Positions 1 through 9,900 of a stretch of 18,164 bases of DNA are shown one piece after another. Under the pieces are notes generated by a model. It saw only the letters and a list, made by a program, of their open reading frames with translations. It ran no database searches and had not been told where the DNA came from. The position numbers were made by a program, and so were the translations under genes. Source of the stretch: Goniomonas avonlea (Eukaryota; Cryptophyceae; Goniomonadida; Goniomonadaceae); assembly GCA_003573635.1 (NCBI GenBank), contig QUTJ01031770.1:1-18164 (forward strand). Direction: 5' to 3'. The first letter of the stretch is position 1. Each line of letters opens with the position of its first letter.

Positions 1-486
1 TTGGTCAACTAACAGTTCTGAAGAAAAAGTTTTTTGTTTGTTTGGAGAAGGCCTTATTGTGATCATTAAGGCCAACAACTTCTTCCTTGCTGTCGGATAG
101 AGTGGGCACATGGAAGCCACAGCTCTCAGTGCTTCTGTGCATATCTGTCTGCACATGCAAGCACGAAAACGAAACAAACAAATCAAACAAATCAAACAAA
201 TCAAACAAGGCACTAGACAAAGGCAAATTCATGTGTTAGTTCATGTACTGTTTGGCCTGTGGTGCCCAATCCTGTGCGTTCCCGAAGCAGCGTGCGGCTC
301 GCGGGGCGTTGCGGTTCTCGGAGTCCGGGCCGGGCCTGTCCGGCTGGTCGATCTATCCAACTTGATGTATGAACATTGTATGAGTTGGTTGAATACCCCC
401 CAACTATCTATCACCCAACACGAGACATTAGCTGCCTCGGGAAACCCTGTTAACCTAACGTAGTCAATATGGCTAGCTAGATTCTA
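1..486. other. Upstream region of the phosphatase gene, no gene supported
   Basis: No coding region could be supported here. The only long open frame (from an ATG at 110, plus strand) runs through a 9-bp tandem repeat and shows no recognisable domain. The region presumably holds the promoter and 5' UTR of the phosphatase gene that starts at 487. Confidence 0.5.
174..208. repeat. 9-bp tandem repeat (AAATCAAAC)n
   Basis: About 3.5 head-to-tail copies of AAATCAAAC lie some 280 bp upstream of the phosphatase start codon. It is a simple-sequence repeat and no function is visible. Confidence 0.85.
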
Positions 487-1397
487 ATGTCACAATGTCA
501 GCATGGTCCGCTTCACAGTGTCCCACGGCCCCCTCCACCTCCTCCTGCCGCAGCTCGGAAACCGCCTGTCGTATCTGAGAACTCAGGTGTTGCACTGGAA
601 GATTTGATTAAAGACAAACTCGATACCGGCTTGCAAGAGTGCGAGACAATGGAGAGGAAACCCGACGGGAGAATCTTCAAGACCACCCGCGCCAAGGGCT
701 GGGGAGACGGAGAGGCAGTTTGCCAGAAGTCAGAGGGGTTTGTCGTCGATACAAAACCTGATTTATCCCTCCATAATCTGGTCCCCGGTCTCTTCGTTGG
801 GGCCCAGGATGCGGCAAGAAATCTTGACGGCCTAGCAGAAGCAGGCGTGACGCATATTTTGAATTGTGCGACTGGCATTCCCAATGCCCATCCTGAGGTT
901 GGTTGAGCTCTTGTACCGGTATCCTATCGGTGTCTTACCCATCCTCAACAGCATTTTAGATATCTTCTCAAGGAGATGCTCGATGTCGACGAGACAGACC
1001 TACGGGAACATTTGCCGGCATGTTTCGAGTATGAATGAATGTTTGCAATGAAAGACTTACCTCTGCCGGCATGTTCATTGACCAAGGACGGAAAGAAGGA
1101 GGTACTCTGGTTCATTGGTAACTGATTTGTTTCTTTCTTAGGTGGCTCTTCTGACTCTTCTCAGCAACGCCGGCGTTTCCAGATCTGTAACTGTCTGCTT
1201 GGCATACCTTGTCGGTCGAGAAAAGATGGTGAGCATTTATTTTCCAACACTCCAAGCTTCACCACCGACCCTGACTTCAGTCTTTGGCTGAGGCAATCAG
1301 GGTCACAAAGGCTTCTCGACCTGCCGCTCAGCCCAACCGAGGATTCATGCGGCAGCTTGTGGCACTCGAGGCGGAGTTGTTGCAAGGACTTGTATGA
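487..1397 (+). CDS. Dual-specificity protein phosphatase, DUSP19-like
   Basis: Predicted cysteine-based phosphatase acting on phospho-Tyr/Ser/Thr proteins. Exons are 487-897, 952-1028, 1055-1117, 1165-1228 and 1281-1397 (243 aa), and all four GT-AG introns keep phase. The start is the first ATG of the frame. The N-terminus (1-90) is a variable tail with a proline run at 13-20. The DSP domain begins near VPGLFVGAQDAARNL (99-113) and continues with VTHILNCATG (121-130). LDVDETDL (147-154) carries the likely general acid D148. The signature HCNAGVSRS has its nucleophile at C184, in a codon split by intron 3 (TG|C), and R190 follows. The C-terminal AEAIRVTKASRPAAQPNRGFM is the family's closing helix region. 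The layout (short N-terminal extension, QDAA, THILN, VHCNAGVSRS) resembles human DUSP19, although the true substrate is unknown. Intron 2 would be only 26 bp, which is the least certain junction. The gene converges on the large minus-strand gene, whose stop is 112 bp away. Confidence 0.88.
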
Positions 1398-1509
1398 AGC
1401 GACCAAGACTGCACAATACAACGTGACACACGAAACAGTTGGCAGAGGTGGTGGATCAAACCATTGTATTGGACCCAACAAACACAACAGACAGCACTTT
1501 GCTGCCCTC
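1398..1509. other. Convergent intergenic spacer, phosphatase / LLTP-like gene
   Basis: This 112-bp tail-to-tail gap must hold both 3' UTR ends. No canonical AATAAA is evident on either strand. Confidence 0.5.
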
Positions 1510-4500
1510 CTACTTGCCGCCCAGAGGTTTGAGCATTGCAACCATGCGCTGCTGCTCGCGTCCCATACGGAGCCCGAAGCGATGGTTGAGGCGCTCCTTG
1601 GAGGTGTCGAAGCGCTTGTCGATGCGCTTGAGACGCTTGCTGGACTTGAGGCCCAGCTTGTCGATCTTCTCTTGAATGCGACTGTCGATGCGACCAGCGC
1701 TGCGATGCGATGCACGGGTCAGCGGCGGTGAGATTCCTAGGAAATGAAAAGGATTCTCGAAAAAAGGATGCGGGGAGACAAAAGCACGAATCTGAGGACA
1801 TGAGCACACCGGTTCTGGAAGTGCGAGAGGTCCTTGTTGAACTTCTTGGTGACACGCTTGGCGGTGCGAGCCATACGCTTCTTGAACGTGCTCTTGACCT
1901 TCGTGAAGCGCTTCTTTGTTCGCTCCGCGAAGCGCTGAAGGCGCTTGGAATTGCTGTTAAAACAGTGAGCTAGCTCTCGAAAAGCTCTCTGCCTGCCGAC
2001 TGTACGCACCGCGCAGCACGACGGGCCAACTCCCGAGTGAGATGGTGCTTGTCTTCCGTCTCCTTGCGGGTGATCTGGCTGGCAGCGCGGCCCATGCGAC
2101 GGACCACGTGGTGGGCTGCCTTCTCCGCACGGCGGCGCTCGCGTGCCGCCAAGCGAGAGAAGCGGTTGCTCGCGTGGCTGCAAACGACGCGTGTGAGACA
2201 GGCCTCTCATCAACCACCACCATCGCACACTAGATCATCAACCACCACAACGAAAGCACATCCACACACAACGCATTCTGCGGAGCTCAACACCGGCTAA
2301 AGATCTCGCACAAGGCGAGGACCAAAAATATGGAAACCCCCCGGTTCAACGCAGGCATACTGCAACGCAACACATCTGTGCGGGACCACGACGCAGACTG
2401 AGAGGGACGCACTGCGCAAAGTCGTCGATGCGCTTGGCTGCCTGGCGTACACGGCGGCGGGCGACGCGGTTCTGCCTGCGCTCCGCACGTGCCTCGCGCG
2501 AGAACTCGCTCGTGCGCTTGGCCTCCCACCGATCCAGGCTCTTGTCCTGCCGGTGCTTGGCGCGCCGCTCGGAGTGCACCAGCTCCTGTGCGGGCGTGAG
2601 TGCCGGCGCATCGACCACAACCACGCTCATGACAGCCAGACACGGCTATGGCACATGAAAGGGAGGTGTGTGAGCGTGGGGTTGCCGTGGCCCACGGACA
2701 CGACACGCAAACGTTGAGTGCGCCGTTGTGGCCGCGGCTCGGATTTTTGTTTAGGGGAGGCTGAAGGATCTGAAGGCACCCTATCTGTTGCCAAATTATC
2801 TGTCGTTAAACACCGGGATGGGACACTGACGCGATGCGTGCGTGTGTGCGCGAAACAGGACGGGACACGGACGCTGTGCGTGCGTGTGTGTGCGACCCAC
2901 CAGGAAGGGACACTGACGCTATGCGTGGGTGCGTGTGCGAAACACCAGGATGGGACAGTGACGCACCGCAGCCTCGTGGCGCGCAGAGCGGCGGTCGCGG
3001 CGACCTGTGCGGCGGAGCACGCGGCGCTCCGTCTCGGTCTCCTTGCGGAAGGCCTTCTTGGTGGTGCGGGACCTGCGCGCGTCCTTGTCTTCCATCTCCG
3101 ACACCTTCTTGTGCATCTCGGCGAAGCGGCGGGCAGCCACCTGCATCTTGTTGTTGCGGGCGAGAGTCTGTTTCTGCTCCTGCTCCACCGCGCGCACTTG
3201 CTTGCGTCCCTCGCGGGCCGTGCTGCGCACGGTGTTCTCGGCCTGCGCCGCCTGCTGCTCCTGCTCCTGGCGCTCGAAACCTTGCGCCACCTGAGCCTCG
3301 GTCTGCGAGACATCTTGTCACACCAATGAACTCAGCTTGGCAGTGCGACACTTGAGGAGTTGCCCATTGACAGGGACGCGTGGGGTGAACACCAGACGCG
3401 GTGCAACAACTCACATCATAAGCGGTGCAACAGCTCTCACACGCGGTGCAACGACTCTCACGCAACAACGGGCGGTACGCACCGCTGCCTTCTCGCGACG
3501 GACTTGCTGGCGACTGCGGCGGCTGGAGGAGCGGACCTCGTGCTCGGTCTTCTCGGTGGCCTCCTCCTCCTCGCGCTTTTCCTCCGCGCGGCGAACGGTT
3601 TGCTCCACGTCCTCGGTGTTGCGGCGCTCGTCGTTGCGGTGCGCGGTGGACTTCCACTCGGACTCGAGCGTCTGCTTGGTGCGGCGGGACTCGCGACGGG
3701 TCTCGGCAGCCTGCTCGCGCTCCAACTCCTCGGTCCGCGAAAGCTGAAAGGGCGTCAACGAGAGTTGACGTCTCAAAGCCTCGGCAGATCTATGGCTCTG
3801 TGGTACTCTGCAGCTGGAGCGGCTCAACCCTAAACCCTCAACCCTAAAGCTCCCTTCTCCCTCTCCCATTCTCACTCCTCGCTCACCCTCTCAAACTCCA
3901 CTCGCTCTCACGGAGTCTCCTCCGTCTCTATAAGACTCTCGCGCGTTGCCCAACGGGGGACCTGGCAATCGCAGAGACACCACACGGACAAAAGAGCACG
4001 GCACCTGGTGTTGGATCTCCTTCTGGCGGTTGGCGTCCTGGTGCACGTGAGCCTCGAGCTTGTGCATGCGCTTGCTCTCTGTGCGGTCGGCCTCGTCCCG
4101 GCGGATCTTGTGGGTGATCTTCTCGAAGCCACGCTCCTCCCGCTGCTCGTCCTTGGCGTTGCGGCGGATGATGTGGCGCTCGCGCTGGAACCTGACCCCA
4201 ACAGTCAAGGCCGAGACAGGCCGGAACCAGCGAGCGACGACAAGGAACCCAACAAAGCAAAGGAGGCACGAGGGGAAATAAGGCATGAGGAGGAACGGGG
4301 ACGACAAGGCGCGAGGAGTCAGGGGAACACGCAAAACACAAGGACGCACTTCCTGCCCTCCTCCATCTCGTGGAACTGTTCCTCGTTGTTGTGCAAGATG
4401 CGCTCCATGCCCGAAGTGGTCTCGATTCTCTGGTTCTGACGGTTGATCTTGCCGGCGATCTCCTTGGTCCGCTCCTTCTCCTTCTCATTGAGGCGGCGGA

Positions 4501-6950
4501 ACCTGGCGGTGGGGCAGGTCAGCTGCTCTGGACTCTTATCGGGAACAATTGACACGCGCAGACACTCGACAGCGTCTTTCGCTTTGTCTCCGGTGTGGGC
4601 TGAGAAGAATAAAAAGATCGACCAGACACGTCACTGCGAGGCACTCACGAACACGCTCGCGTCGCACGAGCAGTGAAACCTTCACAAACCTGTCGCGCTC
4701 CATTCGGTTGCGCTCCATCTCCTTGATCTCGTTGTCCTTCTTCTCAACGCGCTCCACCTGTCGGCGCATCATCTGGCGCATGTGGTGCTTGCTCTCGGAC
4801 TGCTCCAAGCGCTCCACCTCGCCCTTGAGTCCACCGACGAGCTCTCGCATTTCGGATTCAGCCTTGGACTGCTTGGCCAGGATCTGCTCGGTCTCACGGC
4901 GAGTGAGACGGCGCTGCTCGTCGAGGGCTTCCTTCTCCCTCTCCAGAAGGAGAGCGTCCGCAGAGCGAAGAGTATCGCGGCTGCGCTGGGATTCCTTGCG
5001 GACCTGTAATGCGTGGGTCAGTTCGGCAGAACACGCACGGGGCTCTGCGGGCGCTGCTCACGAGTCCCCTCCTGCTCCTCTCTCTCCACACCTACTCCCT
5101 TGCCTGCCCGCCACCTCCGACTCCTGAGTCTGGCTTGTCTCGTGCTCCGACGACACCCTCTAGGAGGTACCCGCGTACCTCCTTGCGCCCCTTCTTGGCG
5201 TCGGAGGCGGCCTTGTTGGCGGCGCGGCGCTCGGCCCGGCGAGTGACTGACTTGGTCTCCTGCGAGGCGGACCGCTCCGAGGACCGGACGCGAGAGCTCT
5301 CGTGGCGCTCCGTCTTGCGGGTCTCGGAGGACTCAGAGACCACAGTGTCCGCGGTCTTCTCCACAGCGGTGTTGGTGGTCGCGGCAGCAGACTCGGCGGC
5401 GTTTTGGGCTTGGTTGCCTGGCCGTGCTTTAGGAACGGACAAACGACGGAATCCATGAAGCCACCAGCGATCACCATACAGGAAGGGGGGGGGGGGGGAC
5501 GACGACTCAGCAACTGCCCACAATACGAGCTTACACACCTGCGGCAGCACCGGCCTGCTGGGCCTGAGAACCAGCCGTGATGGCATCCTGGGCAGCGACA
5601 TTGGCCGCCTCGGTCGCCTTCTCGCCAGCGTTTTGCGCCGTGGTGGCGGCCTGAAAATGAGAGTGAGAACATATCGAAACAAGTATGCAAAAACGTTTGC
5701 TCCATTCAGGCAGCACACGGAAAAGCAGGAGCGTCAAACAATGTATCTTTCGTCCGCACATTTCTCGAAGCACAACTCAACGGGACACAGAAACCACGAT
5801 GACGGCGGGGACACAGAACAACTCTCGGACACTGCTAGTAACCACGGTGACGGGGTGGCGGGACGCAGAGAGCTCCAGATTGACAATCTGTGACGCACCA
5901 TGGCACCAGCCTCGGCGGCGGCCTTCTCGGCCTCGACACCAGAGAGCTCCGCAGCCTGCTGGGCCTTGTCGCCAGCAGCCGAAGCCTTGTCGCCAGCTAC
6001 GGTGGCGGCGTCGGCGGCCTGCTGTGCGCTGACGGCAGTCTTCTCGCCGACAGAGATGGCGTGCGCGGCCTTGCGGTCCACCTCCTCGATGGACTTCTCC
6101 ACCTTGCACTCGTCGCACTGGGTATCGAGCCCGGTGTGGACAAGCTTGCTGTCGGAGCTGCCCAGCTGGGCCAGGTCGGTGGCGCTGGCCTCGGCCCCGC
6201 TGAAGAACTTGGACGCGATGTCGGAGCAGGCCCGCTGCAGCTGCGACTTGACCGGGGGCTTCTCGGACTTCTCCAGGGACTTGTGCCACTTCTTGGCGTA
6301 AACGCGCACATCGAGGTCGACCTGACCGGCCAGCTTGCCCATCTGCATCTCCATGCGCCCGCACGCCTGGGTCGACGAGGCAACGGCGTACGTCGGGATC
6401 TGACCGTTGAGCAGCGTCAGGTCAGACCGGATCGCGGCGCCAGCGGCTTGAAGGGAGAGGCGCGCGGTGGCGCGCACGCGCAGGTCACCGCGGGGGGCGA
6501 CACCGCCGATGATGCCCATGTCGTTGGTCTTGGTGGCAGACTTGCAGTGCGTGTACGCGGCAAAGATAGCCTGGAAACCAAGGCTGCCGGCGAGCTGCAC
6601 GGTCACGTCGATCTCGATCACGGAGAGGACGAAGGGGGCCTTGACGGCAAACCAGGTCTTCTGCTTCAAGAAAGCAGGGTGGCGCACAGCCTTGGTCGCA
6701 GCGGCGAGGTCAGAGGGACAGTTCCCGCCGACAGTGAGGTCGGCCTTGCTGTACTTGAGCGTGTGATGGTACATACGCTTGCCGAGATAGTTGAGGAACA
6801 TGTGGATGTCGCCCTGCGCGCCAGACTTGTCATCGGACTTGAGCTCGCCGTTGAACCCAGTTTCTACGAGGCGGCTGCGGTATCTGGAAGCACAAGGGTG
6901 AGTGGTCCACATCGAGGACAGCTCCACAGAGTGGGTGGGTGTGATGTTGG

Positions 6951-6981
<31 letters not shown>

Positions 6982-9900
6982 GGGGGGGGGGTGGGGGGGG
7001 GGCTGCGGTCTGGGCGTGCGAGGGTGTGCGACTCACGCGAAGGGAGGTGAGTCAAAGGTCACACATGGAAAGGGAAAAGAGCACAGAGCGACTCTTGCAA
7101 GACACGCACTTGAAGATGCGGGACTCGAGGTTGGATGTGCCAAACACCCCCGCACTACCAGTGTCCCACTTGACCCCGGCACGGCCGGTCGCACGAAGGT
7201 CGAAGTTGGCGTTGCCGGCGATGTCCTTGTCGCTGACGTCAACGAACGTCTTGGATGAGCCCGCGCTCATCTCAGCGGCGTCCTCCTGGAGGAAGGAGAA
7301 ACCGCTCACGGACTCGTCCTGGTCAGCTGCAAAAGCGATCGTGAGGCACAGCGTGTCTGGCAGCAAGAAGACTCAAGAGAGCGACACTGTTCACCCAAAA
7401 TCAGCATGGCGGAGACTCGAAGAAAGAGGGTGCGAGTCGCACCCTGCAGGAGAGCAAGCTCGTCATCCTGGTCGACGTCCTGAGACCCGAGGTCGAGGAG
7501 GGCAGTTGCCTCGGAGGCACGAGTCGCGGAGGCACCCTGGAGCGCAACAAGGGCATCGACCGCGGCCACGCGCACCCTCTGTCGACTCGAGTCACGGGTT
7601 GGATTGGAGGAGAGGATGGTCGGGTTGTTGTGAGGTGTTGAGGGTGGAGAAGGTCGGGTCATGTGTTGTGCAAGGAGGAGAAGGTCTGTTTGTGTGGAGA
7701 AGGTCAGCTTGTCATGGCGAAGGCCAGGTCGGAGCGGGCAAGGAAAGTGGTGTGGGATTGTCAAGTCACGCACAGGCAAGCTGGAGTCCAAAAAGGGCAG
7801 CACGGATGACTGTGAATCGGCTGCGTTAGCATTGGCCAGCGCGGCGAGCAGAGACACGGTCCGAGCCGACTTGGTCACATCGTTGGGCTGGCACTGGGAA
7901 AGCTCTGACTCAATGGACGCAAGGTGCTTGCCCGCCTCGATGTCCATGGTGGAGCTGTGGCTACGGTTCAGAGATGATGCATACGGTTCAGAGATAATGC
8001 GTTGAGGTCAATTCGGTGAGGACAGAGACACGCCGAGGCCATATTGCTGTGGCTTCAATTTCAGGCACACCTCGGTGAGACCGAGATGCCCGAGACGGCA
8101 GGCATCAATCATGAGTTCGGACTCTCTCTCTTTCTTCCACCACCCCACTGATTGCCGACAGACATACACCAGTTGAAGGCTCCCCTTTCTCTCCCCTGCC
8201 GCTCCCACTCACCGGCGGTCAAGCAGCGCGCCAAGAAGAAGGGTAGCCTGGTCGGAGAGCGGATCAGTGTTGTCGTGCGAGACATCCGCGACGGCGTTGA
8301 TGACGTAGGTGGGGGCCGGCGCCTCCTCCGGTCCGTGGAGGAGAGAAATCGCCGCCTGGTCACGAAGGGCCAGGGGCATGCCCTTGTTCTTCAACACCTG
8401 GTCAAGGAGGGGAGTGAGACACAAAGACCGGCACACCGCTCACACTCTCCCAGTGCCCCGAGGTCCCTTGATCACCACAATCCAGATCGCTTTCGAGCTC
8501 TTATCTTCGGGAGCCTCTCATCAAGTTGCTGGAGTGGACTCGATCGAGGTCGCTTTGCGAAGTCAGCTCACTCGGGTCATTGGTGCTCTCTCACAGCAGT
8601 TTACTCTCACCCCACTCTTCACGCACGCTGTCTCAAACAGCTCACCATACGGCTCACAGGATGATACGGCCAACACACCTTGAGGAGCTCATCGTACGCG
8701 GGAGTGGAGCGGGACACGGCGACGGCACCGAGCACTTTGCTCATGGCTTCGGTGTCCAGTGCGTTGTCGTGGTACAGCTTCCAAGCGTGGTTGACCTGTT
8801 GGGACTTTTGAGCCACAGCCCAAGCGTGAGTTTTGCACTGAGGCAAACGGCACGCGGCTCTGTACTGGCACACATCCCAGATCTGACTGATGGCCAATCC
8901 TGTAGCTGCACACATCATTCTCGGGGAGTCTCCGACTGATGCAAACTCGCAAACTGAATATGAGGCGCACACGCCATGCGTTTTGCGCGCGCGCGCGTGT
9001 GGAACTCAGCAATGGCGGAACACAGAGATTGAGCAAAAGGGATGACGCCGCACAATAAGAGCAGCAGTGTTCTTGGCCATCAAAGGAGAGAGGTCCAAGA
9101 TCGAGAAGTTCGGGGTGGCCAGCACGTTCTCGGCCTTGAGAAGTGCCTCAGTCGGGCTCTGCCGTACAAGCGTCAATCTCACAATCTGGCCGGGAGCTGG
9201 AGCTGCGACGGTTGGGTGGATTCACAGCCTCTGTCGGAGCACGTTCCAAAAATGAAGGCATTGGAGGTTGCAGGCACCAGAAGCCATTACGAAAATACGA
9301 GGGAACCATCAAGGGACTGCAATACGAAGTGGGCAATCGAGGAATAAGATAAAAAACGCGTGAGGGAGCTCAATACTGTAAACATGGAAGCGAATCAAAC
9401 GCACGTCGTTTGAGTCGTCAGTTTCCTCATCCAGAGTGTATGGCGCCCTGAGAGCGCGCATCTGGTAACCACCAAGCTCCTCCTGAATGTCGGACTCCAC
9501 CTGTTGCTGCTGAGCCTCGTGGGAGCAGGCAGCCTGCACAGCCTGATCGCCCATGCGACTGTGACAATTTGGGTCAGAGCGTCCCGTGATCACTCTATTT
9601 GTTCTCAGGACAAAGTTGATCTCAGGTCAAAAACGGTGTTGAAAAATAAAATGTCGACTCACGAAACTTCAAAATCGAGGGTGAAGTCAGACTGAGCCAT
9701 GTCGGGAAGAGGATCCAGAGCCTTCTCCTTCGAACGCTCACCGGAACCGACCTGAGCACAGCCAGGTCACATCTCATATCGAGGTGCCCGAGAGAAGCGA
9801 CAGAAACGTTCAGGAAACTCGTCACTCGGACTAGCAACGACTGGACAACTAACCTGCAGGCTGGCGTGCTCCGTGACCTTGGTCAGCTGGTGTGTCCCAG

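Larger units (their letters stand above)
1510..6085 (-). other. C-terminal Ala-rich and coiled-coil part of the LLTP-like protein
   Basis: This marks the exons encoding residues from about 945 to 1770 of the minus-strand gene. The end of exon 16 and exons 17-18 encode an alanine-rich stretch (AAHAISVGEKTAVSAQQAAD; NAGEKATEAANVAAQDAI), with LEA- or apolipoprotein-like spacing suggesting amphipathic helices. A Ser/Glu/Arg segment follows (SSETRKTERHESSRVRSSER). Exons 19-24 are a long Glu/Arg/Lys/Gln-rich coiled-coil region (EMRELVGGLKGEVERLEQSE; EELEREQAAETRRESRRTKQ; KMQVAARRFAEMHKKVSEME). Exons 25-27 are strongly basic (KRLQRFAERTKKRFTKVKST; KLGLKSSKRLKRIDKRFD) and end in LKPLGGK. No enzymatic domain is visible. 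The alternative is a separate downstream gene, but no start codon context or upstream stop separates this part, and every splice phase continues from exon 15. Confidence 0.6.

Noticed and set aside
110-463. Small plus-strand gene upstream of the phosphatase
   Set aside because: It has a true ATG, but its frame is built on a 9-bp repeat, shows no domain, and is probably upstream non-coding sequence.
1141-1185. Catalytically dead phosphatase with Cys replaced by Ser (LLSNAGVSRS)
   Set aside because: That reading results from using the acceptor at 1139-1140. Using the next AG at 1163-1164 joins CAT TG|C AAC and restores HCNAGVSRS in phase with the upstream exon.
2815-3483. CRISPR-like array
   Set aside because: Units are contiguous and degenerate with no unique spacers, the context is a spliced eukaryotic gene, and no cas gene is present.
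2718-3833. Several plus-strand open frames with leucine-rich or arginine-rich protein
   Set aside because: They are antisense to the Glu/Arg-rich exons 22-23 and to minisatellite introns. They show no domain and no splice-consistent continuation.
3824-3848. Chromosome end or telomere
   Set aside because: Only a few degenerate units, flanked on both sides by exons of one gene.
5890-7050. 386-codon open frame on the plus strand
   Set aside because: It is the exact antisense of the large exon 16 of the LLTP-like gene, is Gly/Leu/Val/Arg-biased as expected for a GC-rich shadow, and runs through the poly-G tract.
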